The notes under the pieces are model-generated. The model did no database searches. It saw nothing but the letters and a program-made list of their open reading frames with translations, and was not told the origin of the DNA. Below, piece by piece: positions 25,134 through 33,039 of a stretch of 48,838 nucleotides of DNA; the stretch's first letter is position 1; each line of letters starts with the position of its first letter. Source of the DNA: Bacillus sp. REN16 (GTDB lineage: Bacteria; Bacillota; Bacilli; Bacillales; Bacillaceae_L). The translations under genes and the position numbers were made by a program. Where the stretch lies: the NCBI RefSeq assembly GCF_020731355.1, contig NZ_JAJFZK010000020.1:4164-53001 (forward strand), read 5' to 3'.

Positions 25134-25670
25134 TTAAATTGAATTCTCAACAAAATGCTGATAATTTAATGTAATTGGTTCTTGAAAATAGCGAAGTGTT
25201 TTATGAAGAAAAACGTGGTGATTATCGACTAGATTTACATAGGCCGGATAACTACTCCATTCATAGGATGATAGTTGCCTTACCATCTTAGCCTCAAGTG
25301 GATTTCGATGAATATAGCGGCATACTTCAAGAAAATACTGATCGGTATCTATGACCTCTGCACCATATCTCCCTTGGAAAACATGTCCATCGTAATGATA
25401 TTTCTTGTTAAAATAAATAGCATACCTTGAGTGCATCTCTTTCATGATTAATTTAATATGGAAATTCGTTGTTTGAACTTGAAGATGAATATGATTGGTC
25501 ATTAAGCAGTAGGAATGAAGTGTAAAAGGGTACATAGAACGTGTGAACTCGAGGGTTTCTAAATAGGAAAGATAATCATCACGTTGATTAAAAAGTGAAG
25601 ACCTTCGGTTTCCCCTTGCAGTGATATGATACATAGCACCTGGAAACCAAACTCTATGCTTTCGTGTCAT
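25134..25670 (-). CDS. REP-associated tyrosine transposase (RAYT), copy 2
   Basis: A 178-residue Y1-type transposase from ATG 25670 (AGGAGATATTGA before it). MYHITARGNRRSSLF, HUH motif MTNHIHLQVQ, GHVFQGRYGAEVI and YIHRNPLEAKMV are present. It is well diverged from copy 1. It lies upstream of a yifB remnant, the reverse of the order at copy 1, and its stop directly abuts the yifB fragment. The frame is intact, so it may still be active. It lacks the C-terminal extension usual in many Firmicute RAYTs. Confidence 0.85.
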   Translation of the reverse strand: MTRKHRVWFPGAMYHITARGNRRSSLFNQRDDYLSYLETLEFTRSMYPFTLHSYCLMTNHIHLQVQTTNFHIKLIMKEMHSRYAIYFNKKYHYDGHVFQGRYGAEVIDTDQYFLEVCRYIHRNPLEAKMVRQLSSYEWSSYPAYVNLVDNHHVFLHKTLRYFQEPITLNYQHFVENSI

Positions 25671-25730
25671 TCAATATCTCCTTCTCTTAACTATTTCTGT
25701 TTCCGAATCCAACTTATCAAATAAAAGGAA

Positions 25731-25787
25731 CAAAGACTAAGAGCGCCACGTCCTGTGGCAACGTCTTTGTGACCCACGTCATGTGGG
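25731..25787. repeat. Double hairpin upstream of RAYT copy 2
   Basis: GCCACGTCCTGTGGC (25745-25759) lies inside an outer CAAAGAC/GTCTTTG stem. It is followed by CCCACGTCATGTGGG (25773-25787). The paired short hairpins beside the RAYT start look like candidate transposase substrate or leader RNA structure. Confidence 0.6.
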
Positions 25788-25867
25788 CCTCAACTTAAAA
25801 ATAAAAATGTCGAACTTTAACATCAGGCAAAGTATAACAGCATCACTTACACAACTCTTTTCCTCAC

Positions 25868-26000
25868 AAAATAAAATCAAACAAACGATTGATTGAATCA
25901 CTAGTCTCAAGCTATCACTAGCCTAACCCCTTAAACAAACGTTTGTTTGAAATCACATTTTTCAAAAAGCACCCAATTAGTACAGATGGCATATTTCCCG
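25868..26000. repeat. Paired-palindrome repeat, copy b
   Basis: Two CAAACAAACGTTTG-type palindromes with centres 25886.5 and 25940.5 (54 bases apart), then AATTAGTACAGAT as in copies a and c. No gene is seen between 25671 and 26136. Confidence 0.7.
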
Positions 26001-26055
26001 CCAAAAAATGCAACTAAGCTATCAAACGTATTACCTCTGCATTTTTAAAAACTTT

Positions 26056-26127
26056 AGTACGGTAAAACTTTATCACTGCGGGGGTCAGGCCCCCCTTTTT
26101 CCTCTTTCACGGGTGTCACTGTGACCT
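26056..26127. repeat. GGGGTCAGGCCCC repeat followed by a GTCACTGTGACC fragment
   Basis: TTTATCACTGCGGGGGTCAG with CCCCCC after it (26070-26095) closely matches 31401-31424. At 26110-26123 the end of the CACTGTGAC repeat is present. Confidence 0.65.
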
Positions 26128-26136
26128 AAAATTCCA

Positions 26137-26817
26137 TCAAACAAAATCCGGACTACAGTTGAGCTTAAGGGCTTCCGGATTGAGGACTTCGAGGCAATTT
26201 CGGGATGTTTTGATGATCCCATCGTCGCGCAATTTTTTTAGGGATCGCGCAACCTCTAGCCTTGTCTCCCCAATGATCTCACCGATTTCTGCCTGGGTAA
26301 GGTTAATCCCCATCTTGTTCAAGTAGTGGGTATAGATGTAAACAATGTTGCAGGTTTTCACGAAGGCGGAATCATAGCTAAGGGTAAGCGTTTCGTGCAT
26401 AAATAGATTGGAGTGCATGATGACATAATCCAGCATGGCTATGCCTAAATCAGTGTTTTCTTTCAGAGCCTGATGGAAATCTTTCGGCCGGATACGGATC
26501 GTGTCGATGTCGGTAATGGCCGTGATCGCGAAGAAATCGACATCAATTTGGAATGTTCCATTGATCGGTCTGCTTAAGGAGTAGGGACAAATAGAACCCT
26601 CGCCATGGAAGCAAATCGTCTTGCTGACACCTTCAATATGATTGACTGATAATCGGAAGATGCCTTTCTCTATATAGTACAAGTATAAGGGTTCGATATT
26701 ATTGGTGATGACACTGCCTTTCTCTAGCAAATACCTTTCCCCGATTTCCAATAATAGAGGCTTAAAGTCTGTAAACTGATTTTCGAAAAATAAATTGTTT
26801 TTCAGCAAACTGGTCAT
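26137..26817 (-). CDS. Crp/Fnr-family transcriptional regulator
   Basis: A 226-residue protein. The N-terminal cyclic-nucleotide-type beta barrel (about 20-130) lacks Fnr cysteine clusters. The C-terminal winged helix reads LTQAEIGEIIGETRLEVARSLKKLRDDGII, where the recognition helix has the Crp-type RxxVxRxLxxL pattern in altered form. It is divergent from the MatC-like operon, with 280 bases between the starts containing a TTTTCAT/ATGAAAA palindrome, and probably controls that operon. Effector unknown. Confidence 0.82.
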   Translation of the reverse strand: MTSLLKNNLFFENQFTDFKPLLLEIGERYLLEKGSVITNNIEPLYLYYIEKGIFRLSVNHIEGVSKTICFHGEGSICPYSLSRPINGTFQIDVDFFAITAITDIDTIRIRPKDFHQALKENTDLGIAMLDYVIMHSNLFMHETLTLSYDSAFVKTCNIVYIYTHYLNKMGINLTQAEIGEIIGETRLEVARSLKKLRDDGIIKTSRNCLEVLNPEALKLNCSPDFV

Positions 26818-26920
26818 TCCTCCCTCTATAAAAGTAATTCAATGAAAGCAGGTACATGGGTAGGAAATCCTGTCCCATTTTATTCATTATACTAAACCAT
26901 TCTTTCTCTTCAATATCTCC

Positions 26921-26940
26921 TTTTCATAATTTAATGAAAA
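26921..26940. promoter_or_regulatory. Palindrome TTTTCAT-N6-ATGAAAA, candidate Crp/Fnr-type operator
   Basis: A perfect 7-base inverted repeat with the six-base centre usual for Crp/Fnr sites, located midway between the regulator and the carrier gene. Confidence 0.5.
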
Positions 26941-26965
26941 TAATAAAAACTATGTATCAAATGAT

Positions 26966-26983
26966 ATAGAAAGCGCTTTCCTA
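26966..26983 (+). promoter_or_regulatory. cre-like site (CcpA)
   Basis: AGAAAGCGCTTTCCT fits the symmetric core of catabolite-responsive elements. It lies 12 bases before TATAAT (26995-27000), over the -35 region, suited to glucose repression of the cassette. Confidence 0.65.
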
Positions 26984-27096
26984 TTTTTGTACGATATAAT
27001 TACGAAAACAGTTGTAAATAGCAAATGGACGGTGTTACAAAACTTCATTTGTATTGGCAACCTGGCTATATAAAAAGGATAGGAGGATGGGATTGC

Positions 27097-28377
27097 ATGG
27101 AAATTATTTCTTTATTATCCCTCATCTTTGTCATCGCATTAGGGATTTACACGAAAAAGAATATAGGAATTCTCTCCCTTGCAATGGCAATCGTACTGGG
27201 AATGATCGGTGGGATCTCTAGCAATGATGTAGTAGCAGGTTTCCCCACGAGTCTATTCCTGAATTTATTTGGAATGTTTTTCTTCTTCGCGATTGCACAA
27301 AATAATGGATCTTTGGAACTGCTGTCCAAGAAACTGTTTGCCTCATTGGGCCGTTATGCCACCTTGTATCCTCTTATGGTCTTTCTAGTAAGTGCTTTTA
27401 TCACCGTTGTCGATCCAGGTGGTTTGACTGGTTATGTGGTGTTGCCTGCGATTACCATGAGTGTTGGGTACCAGATGGGATACAACCCCATTCTAATCGG
27501 AGTGCTCACCATCTTTGGAGCGAACGCTACGCTTATGACACCAGTAGGTGTATTTGGGAATACAGCCAACTTGATTATCGAAGATGCTGGCTTTCCCAAC
27601 TACGCGACACAAATTCTGCTAAATGGAGCCATTCTCTTCTCAATTGCGGGGATTTTAGCTTATATTGGGTTCCGCGGCTGGAAGAGAAACCAACATCCTG
27701 GCGGCATGTTGACTTTAGACGGAAATGCAGATCCAATCGACCTTCCCGTTTTTAATGGCAAGCAAAAACTGACCTTGCTGATGTTGGTATTAATGATCAT
27801 CGCCATCATGTTTTTAAAAACACACGCAGGATTCACGGCGCTATTTTTCAGTATTATTCTGCTGCTGGCGAAGTCTGCGGACGAAAAGGATGCCTTTCTG
27901 GGTGTTCCCTGGGAAACCATTTTCCTCTGTATTGGGATTGGAAATCTCCTGAGCGTGATTGATTCGTTGGGCGGGTTATCCCTTTTGGCTAGCTTATTGT
28001 CTTCTATTTCAACAGAGTGGACATTGGCCCCTTTACTCGGGGTCACATCGTCGATTATGTCCTTCTTCTCCCTAGCGATTGCAGGACCTATTCCGACTTT
28101 GATCCCTACAATTGAAGCGTTGAATGCTTCGAGCGGGAATCCATTCCTAGATATGGAATTGATCAGCACCGTCATCAATGGTGGATTCACAGCTGCCATT
28201 AGTCCCTTGTCGCTGGGCGGCGCCATGGTTCTGGCAGCCTATGGAACATTGTTCAAACCAAGTGCTGAGGAAAGAACGAAAGTCTTTAATAAGTTGTTCC
28301 TAGTGGCCATCGGGATTTCCATCATCGCTGGAACTCTGGCCAATACCAGCATCTATAAAATCACGGCAGGCTTATAA
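27097..28377 (+). CDS. MatC/SLC13-like dicarboxylate-type carrier
   Basis: A 426-residue membrane protein from ATG 27097 behind GGATAGGAGGATGGGATTGC; the in-frame ATG at 27025 lacks a site. About 11 to 12 hydrophobic helices are seen. The N-terminus (LLSLIFVIALGIYTKKNIGI) resembles the MatC N-terminal domain. Two similar half-repeats with VVDPGGLTGYVVLPAI and IAGPIPTLIPTI fit the ion-transporter superfamily. It probably imports an organic anion for the three enzymes that follow on the same strand. The G+C content looks higher here than in flanking DNA. Confidence 0.75.
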   Translation: MEIISLLSLIFVIALGIYTKKNIGILSLAMAIVLGMIGGISSNDVVAGFPTSLFLNLFGMFFFFAIAQNNGSLELLSKKLFASLGRYATLYPLMVFLVSAFITVVDPGGLTGYVVLPAITMSVGYQMGYNPILIGVLTIFGANATLMTPVGVFGNTANLIIEDAGFPNYATQILLNGAILFSIAGILAYIGFRGWKRNQHPGGMLTLDGNADPIDLPVFNGKQKLTLLMLVLMIIAIMFLKTHAGFTALFFSIILLLAKSADEKDAFLGVPWETIFLCIGIGNLLSVIDSLGGLSLLASLLSSISTEWTLAPLLGVTSSIMSFFSLAIAGPIPTLIPTIEALNASSGNPFLDMELISTVINGGFTAAISPLSLGGAMVLAAYGTLFKPSAEERTKVFNKLFLVAIGISIIAGTLANTSIYKITAGL

Positions 28378-28517
28378 TTCTGCTTGCTCTTTGTCAATCA
28401 AAAGCTATCAAACTTATTTCCATTCGTTATTGAAGGAAGTGGTTCGAATCATAGAATCATTGAGACATGCTGAGCATAAAGTTTGATTCAGTCTACTATT
28501 GTAAGGAGGAGTAAAAA

Positions 28518-29405
28518 ATGGATAGAAGTATTTTAATAGGAATGTATGATGTGCATGTGCACTGTGGACCATCCACAGCGAAGAGATCAGTGGATGCTGC
28601 GGAGATGCTTAAGTTGGCGGAAGAAGTCGGGTATGCAGGATTCGTCGTAAAGGATCACTATGTTCCTGCCCTCTTAGGAACGAAAATGGTGGAGAAACAT
28701 TTAGGAAACGGGACCTGTAAGGTTTACGGATGTCTGGTTCTGAATAATGCCGTTGGTGGCTTGAATGTCAATGCTGTAGATAAAGCCAGACAAATGGGCA
28801 CGGCCATGGTTTACTTACCGACTGTCTCCTCTAAAACGCATATCGACAATCACAAAGGATCGGGATTTGTTGGCGGCGCAGGTGCCTCGGATGTAGAAGA
28901 AGAGCCAATTGTGATCGCAGATGAAAATGGAAATCTCAATCCTAAAGTTGTGGAGATCATTGAGTACATGGCAAAGTATGATATGGTGTTGGCCACTGGA
29001 CATGGCAATGAGATTGAAGTGGACGCAACCGTTAAGAAAGCTTTTGAATTGGGAATGAAACGTGTCCTGGTCACACATCCGCATTATCAAGTAGGAGCAA
29101 CTATACAAGATATGAAGAGATGGGCAGAAATGGGTGCCTATATTGAAATTAACGCCTGTGTGTTTAAAGATAGCGGTTCGAAAGTAGAAGCCGTAACAGA
29201 TCTATCCGTAGCAAAAGAGATGATTGATGCTTGTGGTGTGGACCGCATCATTATCGATACCGACTATGGTCAGGCTGCAAATGGCTCCCCGATTGAAGGA
29301 ATGTATAATTTCGTCAATGCCCTAGAAGAACATTTTGGCATCACTGAAGAAGAAATTAACATCATGACCAAGAAGAATCCGAAAGAGCTGTTTAATTTCC
29401 AATAA
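28518..29405 (+). CDS. DUF6282-type amidohydrolase-like metal hydrolase
   Basis: A 295-residue protein from ATG 28518 (AAGGAGGAGTAAAAA). The N-terminal YDVHVHCGPST gives an HxH metal pair; later motifs are VVKDHYVP, ATGHGNE, VTHPHYQ and IIDTDYGQ, the order expected in an amidohydrolase TIM barrel. These proteins are not characterised as far as I recall. With a cupin and an aldolase downstream, a lactone or cyclic amide hydrolysis before retro-aldol cleavage is plausible but unproven. Confidence 0.7.
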   Translation: MDRSILIGMYDVHVHCGPSTAKRSVDAAEMLKLAEEVGYAGFVVKDHYVPALLGTKMVEKHLGNGTCKVYGCLVLNNAVGGLNVNAVDKARQMGTAMVYLPTVSSKTHIDNHKGSGFVGGAGASDVEEEPIVIADENGNLNPKVVEIIEYMAKYDMVLATGHGNEIEVDATVKKAFELGMKRVLVTHPHYQVGATIQDMKRWAEMGAYIEINACVFKDSGSKVEAVTDLSVAKEMIDACGVDRIIIDTDYGQAANGSPIEGMYNFVNALEEHFGITEEEINIMTKKNPKELFNFQ

Positions 29406-29445
29406 GAACAGCAAACAATCATTCTATCAAACAGGAGGAATAAAA

Positions 29446-29829
29446 TTGACAAAATTGGATTACGGGAATTTGGATAACCTACCTTGGCAATTTGTGAGAG
29501 AAGGCATCACACGGAAAGTATTCGGGATGGGCGCAGAAAATATCAACGTTACCATCAATAAAATTGAGAATGGCAATGAGAAGAATCCGCATTCCCATGA
29601 AAAAAATGAACAGATTGCGCTGATCTTGGAAGGGGAATGTGACTATTATGTCGATGGGCATCCATACCGGATGACCAAAGGTTCTTGGATTACCGTTCCA
29701 GCAGGTGTGGAACATTATATTGATGTCTACGACAGCCCTGTACCTGTGCTAAACATGGACATCTTCTATCCTCTTAGAGAAGAGTACAATGAATCCTACG
29801 GTAAATTCATTGAGAACTACCGTAAGTAA
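29446..29829 (+). CDS. Small cupin-domain protein
   Basis: A 127-residue single-domain cupin from TTG 29446, seven bases after AGGAGG. Cupin motif 1 is NPHSHEKNEQIALILEGE (His, His, Glu metal ligands) and motif 2 is WITVPAGVEHYI. It may be an isomerase, decarboxylase or sensor in the pathway with the flanking hydrolase and aldolase. No specific function is readable. Confidence 0.8.
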   Translation: MTKLDYGNLDNLPWQFVREGITRKVFGMGAENINVTINKIENGNEKNPHSHEKNEQIALILEGECDYYVDGHPYRMTKGSWITVPAGVEHYIDVYDSPVPVLNMDIFYPLREEYNESYGKFIENYRK

Positions 29830-29907
29830 ATACGAATCAAAGCCTTAGGTAATGCGACTGATTCGTTCGTTGTTATCAACCGCTTAGTTCAAAGGAGAGA
29901 GTATGAA

Positions 29908-30684
29908 ATGAAGATGCGTAATTTGGTCAAAGAGAAGCTTGCGAAAAACGGGTATGTTTTGGGGGTGTTCGTGGCTTCTGGCTCCCCGACGAATGTAGAA
30001 ATTTTAGGACTAAATGATTTCGATTTTGTCCTTATTGATAAGGAGCATGCCCAAACAGATATGGAAACCATGGTGAATATGATACGGGCCGCAGAACTAT
30101 ACGACATGGCGCCGCTTGCCCGCGTATATCATCCACATGACGGCCCAATGATGGCCCGAATGCTGGATGTTGGCATTCATGGGTTGATGATTCCCATGGT
30201 GGAGACGAAAGAGCACGCCCACTATATTATTGAAAATGTGAAGCTTGCACCCCTAGGAAAAAGAGGGATTGGTGCCGGCCGCGGACCAAGATGGGGATGG
30301 TATGAGAGTTACAACAAAGGCGAAGTGAATGATAACACCTATGTCATCATGCAATGTGAAACAAGGAAAGGCGTCGAAAATATCGAGGAGATTTGCCAAA
30401 CACCGGGTCTTGACTGTATTTTCATTGGAACCGCTGATTTGTCGCAGGATATAGGCTGTTTTAGCGACAACAACAACCAGGAATTACAAGAAGCGATTGA
30501 CAAAGTACTAGAAGCCTGTAAGAAACACAATATCGTACCCGGGATCGTTACCGGATCGGCGGAAGCAGCAACAAAACGAATTCAGCAAGGTTTCCAATTT
30601 GTGACCATCATGAATGACCTAGGGTTCTTTAAAAGCCAGACGAAAAACCAAATCGATACCGTTCGAAATCGTTTGTCGCTATAA
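29908..30684 (+). CDS. HpcH/HpaI-family aldolase
   Basis: A 258-residue class II aldolase-type TIM barrel. The catalytic motif FVLIDKEHAQ, phosphate/substrate Arg in LARVY, metal ligands in MQCETRKGVENIEEI (Glu) and IGTADLSQDIG (Asp) are present. Family members cleave 4-hydroxy-2-oxo acids to pyruvate and an aldehyde. As the last gene of the cassette it would make the central-metabolism product. It starts at ATG 29908; an overlapping ATG two codons earlier is out of frame. Confidence 0.82.
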   Translation: MKMRNLVKEKLAKNGYVLGVFVASGSPTNVEILGLNDFDFVLIDKEHAQTDMETMVNMIRAAELYDMAPLARVYHPHDGPMMARMLDVGIHGLMIPMVETKEHAHYIIENVKLAPLGKRGIGAGRGPRWGWYESYNKGEVNDNTYVIMQCETRKGVENIEEICQTPGLDCIFIGTADLSQDIGCFSDNNNQELQEAIDKVLEACKKHNIVPGIVTGSAEAATKRIQQGFQFVTIMNDLGFFKSQTKNQIDTVRNRLSL

Positions 30685-30714
30685 TTCAACTTAAACAAGG
30701 GTAAACAATAAACA

Positions 30715-30750
30715 AGGGGACGGTTCTTAGTGTTTTCCTATTTTTTCCAC
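30715..30750 (-). repeat. AAATAGG...ACCGTCCCC dispersed repeat (reverse orientation)
   Basis: The minus strand reads GGAAAAAATAGG then AGAACCGTCCCCTT, matching copies at 41886, 42170, 44368 and 48774. A T-run after GTCCCC (30826-30838) may act as an end signal for the cassette. Confidence 0.6.
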
Positions 30751-30895
30751 CATTAAAATTATGGGTAGGATTGTAGCAATAAGCGGCAACTTTTGCCGTC
30801 TCTACGCTTCTAATATAGGTAAGGATAGTCCCCTTTTTTTGCCTTATTTCATCTTACATATGGTCAAGCCTTAAAAACAAGGTTCAAAGAGATCC

Positions 30896-31119
30896 TCAAT
30901 ATCCTTGCTGCCTGTCGCATTGATATTCCTTAATTCCATTTACCTTTTGGAGTATTTCTTTTCTTTTTTCTTTGGGCAGGCTCTTTACATGTGGAATTTC
31001 CATTGCTCCTAGTAATTCCTTAATTTTTAGTCTTGCTTTTCATCGATTAGTCTTCTTTCATTCGTTGCCACTTCCAGAGATTGATCATTATTTGTTCTTT
31101 CATTAAATTCTTTAAAGAG
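30896..31119 (-). pseudogene. C-terminal remnant of a RAYT transposase
   Basis: On the minus strand LFKEFNERTNNDQSLE at 31119 continues to RRLIDEKQD and a stop near 31029. A shifted frame then gives KIKELLGAMEIPHVKSLPKEKRKEILQKV before ending at 30896. This pattern (EFN...NNDQ, LPKEKRxEIL) is the C-terminal extension of many Bacillus RAYTs, which the two intact RAYTs in this window lack. The catalytic part is gone. Confidence 0.6.
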
Positions 31120-31339
31120 GTTTGGAGCGACTTTGTTATCAGGAGAAAACATCTTTAATAGAAAATCACAATCCAGTAACCCTTGAGTTAGGACAATTTT
31201 TTTCAGTGTGGACTATCGTAGTTAAGGAGAGTGGACTTACATGGGTTAAGGCTATCCCTTTAACAAACAACGAACTTTACACTTTAAATAATGAAAATTA
31301 CATAAATTACCGAAGTAGATCAGTTACTGATTTCTACTA

Positions 31340-31430
31340 CCCATCTTCGACAAATTTCAGAGGGCCACTGTAACCATAACTTTACTTTAATACCGTAAAC
31401 TTTATCATAGTGGGGTCAGGCCCCAAAATT
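31340..31430. repeat. Degenerate CGACAAA...CACTGTAACC repeat plus GGGGTCAGGCCCC repeat
   Basis: 31340-31375 is a diverged copy of the CACTGTGAC family. 31401-31424 reads TTTATCATAGTGGGGTCAG followed by GCCCC. The 83-codon frame at 31122-31373 ends inside the repeat and has no ribosome site, so I do not call it a gene. Confidence 0.65.
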
Positions 31431-31524
31431 GGAATAGCGGAATTGCGGACGTCACTGGGTCATATACATTTGTCCTTCCCTCAACCCTCTTCTCACAAGG
31501 AATAAATTCATGTATAATGGATAT

Positions 31525-31665
31525 ATAATAAAAAAGAAGAAGTGCTGATAACACTTCTTCTTTGCAACCTCTACCGTCAGGGTGGCGGTTGTCAAAAATG
31601 TATACCTATTTGTGAGAACCACCCTTTTGCTTCCTACGGCGCGGGGTGGTTCTCTTGTTTTCTAG
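31525..31665 (+). ncRNA. Candidate antisense RNA of short-peptide module, copy 3
   Basis: A TTCATGTATAAT box (31509-31520) shared with copy 2 precedes an RNA with an AAGAAGAAGTG/CACTTCTTCTT hairpin, then ACCTCTACCGTCAGGGTGG. It would stop at hairpin GAACCACCC...GGGTGGTTC followed by TCTTGTTTTC (31615-31665). It overlaps the 3' part of the peptide gene. The first hairpin, read on the minus strand, ends in TTTTTTATTA and would terminate the peptide mRNA. Confidence 0.5.
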
Positions 31666-31749
31666 TATGTTTTTTCGAAAGAAATAAGCGCCTACTTCGC
31701 GAGTAATTCCTTTCAAAGCCTCACGTAGAAATTCAAGAAACGTTTCCAT
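31606..31749 (-). CDS. Short repeated peptide METFLEFLRE family, copy 3
   Basis: A 47-residue peptide from ATG 31749 behind AAAGGAGGTGATAGTC. It reads METFLEFLREALKGITREVG, then AYFFRKNILENKRTTPRR and a basic tail. This is the most complete of the three modules: peptide gene, its own terminator and a convergent promoter. The layout matches type I toxin-antitoxin loci of Bacillus, where the antisense RNA overlaps the toxin 3' end. The peptide is amphipathic and basic rather than plainly transmembrane. Function is inferred only. Confidence 0.65.
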   Translation of the reverse strand: METFLEFLREALKGITREVGAYFFRKNILENKRTTPRRRKQKGGSHK

Positions 31750-31853
31750 GACTATCACCTCCTTTCTACAGAAGAAAGAAGTGCGACAACCAACCACCCT
31801 GCAATATTCAGTTGCTATTTCAGTTTATCATATACTACCATTCTTATTACATA

Positions 31854-31956
31854 TCAATCTTCGACAAACTTCGGGGCGTCACTGTACCTGTCCCCCTGTC
31901 CCCCTGTCCCTCATTAACTATCAATCTTCGACAAACTTCGGGGCGTCACTGTGACC
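31854..31956. repeat. Two CGACAAACTTCGG...CACTGT repeats flanking a GTCCC-rich segment
   Basis: Near-identical copies at 31854-31889 and 31921-31956 with GTCCCCCTGTCCC between them, an example of the dispersed family in tandem. Confidence 0.8.
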
Positions 31957-31965
31957 ATAAGTGAA

Positions 31966-32004
31966 GAAGGCACATCGAGCGTTAAAACAGCTTGATGTGC
32001 CTTC
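31966..32004. terminator. Terminator-like hairpin at the end of the levoglucosan-type cluster
   Basis: GAAGGCACATCGAGC pairs with GCTTGATGTGCCTTC (one mismatch) around a nine-base loop; short T-rich flank. It lies 67 bases past the last gene. Confidence 0.7.
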
Positions 32005-32070
32005 TTTCGTACAAAATTTCCGGCTGTCCCCTTTAAGAACCGTACCGATGTATTCACGTGTTTTAATCCC

Positions 32071-33039
32071 TTATGCCCACCACATTTCTGGCATAGGTTC
32101 TCTGAATAAATTGTTTTTTAGTAAATTGATTGATTTGCTTAAGCCTTCATCGATAGATGCCAAGGAATCCTCGTGCTCAATGGAAAGAACATAATCGTAT
32201 CCAATGGACCGAAGAACACTAATCATATCTTTCCAGACCTTCTCATCTTGTCCATACCCTAAGGACCTAAATGTCCATGCCCGGTCTAATACTTGACCAT
32301 AGTGCTTTGTATCCAACACACCATTAATACTTATATTTGCTTTATCAAGATAAGTATCTTTTGCATGGAAATGGAAGATTGCATTTTCTTTCCCTAGGTA
32401 CTTTAATGCTTCGACTGGATCCATCCCCTGCCATACTAAGTGGCTTGGATCAAAGTTAGCACCGATATTGTTACCAGCTGCTTTTCTTAATTTTAACAGT
32501 GATTCGGGGTTATAGACGACAAATCCAGGATGCATTTCAAATGCGATTTTCACGCCGTGCATTTCCGCGTATTTTGCCTCTTCCTTCCAATATGGAATAA
32601 CAACCTCATCCCACTGCCAATTTAAAATATCCATAAAGTCTGGTGGCCAAGCGCAAGTCACCCAATTGGGGGCTTTTGCATTCAGCTGATCTCCTGGACA
32701 TCCTGAAAATGTATTCACAATTGAAACGTCTAACATTTCTGCAAGAAGGACGGTTTTTCTCCAAACATCATGAGCCTCTTTCGCGATTCTAGGGTTGGGA
32801 TGCAAAGGATTCCCGTGACAGCTGAGTGCACTTATAATTAAGCCACGCTTTTCAACAGCATCCTTTAAAGCTGTTGCCTTCTCGGGATTCCCCAACAATT
32901 CATCTGGATTACAGTGGCTGTTCCCCGGAAAGTTCCCGGTTCCTAGCTCGACTGCCTCAATCCCCATTTCCACGACTTTATCTAGCATATCCTCAAAGTG
33001 CAATTCTTGATAAGGTACTGTAAATAGCCCTACTCTCAT
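32071..33039 (-). CDS. TIM-barrel sugar isomerase/epimerase-type enzyme, candidate LgdB component
   Basis: A 322-residue AP-endonuclease-type TIM barrel. It starts at ATG 33039, overlapping the TGA of the preceding oxidoreductase gene (ATGA). Metal-binding segments AFEMHPGFVV, NFDPSHLVWQG, HFHAKDT and LSIEHED are visible, giving the usual Glu/Asp/His/Glu site. In levoglucosan dehydrogenase clusters two such barrels perform beta-elimination of the 3-keto sugar and rehydration. This one is the last gene of the cluster. Which of the two steps it does cannot be decided here. Confidence 0.78.
   Translation of the reverse strand: MRVGLFTVPYQELHFEDMLDKVVEMGIEAVELGTGNFPGNSHCNPDELLGNPEKATALKDAVEKRGLIISALSCHGNPLHPNPRIAKEAHDVWRKTVLLAEMLDVSIVNTFSGCPGDQLNAKAPNWVTCAWPPDFMDILNWQWDEVVIPYWKEEAKYAEMHGVKIAFEMHPGFVVYNPESLLKLRKAAGNNIGANFDPSHLVWQGMDPVEALKYLGKENAIFHFHAKDTYLDKANISINGVLDTKHYGQVLDRAWTFRSLGYGQDEKVWKDMISVLRSIGYDYVLSIEHEDSLASIDEGLSKSINLLKNNLFREPMPEMWWA

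Noticed and set aside
31122-31373. 83-codon plus-strand open frame
   Set aside because: No ribosome site, no recognisable motif, and it ends within a dispersed repeat next to a RAYT remnant.
31854-31956. CRISPR-like direct repeats
   Set aside because: Only two tandem units, with the other copies scattered; no spacer array and no cas genes.
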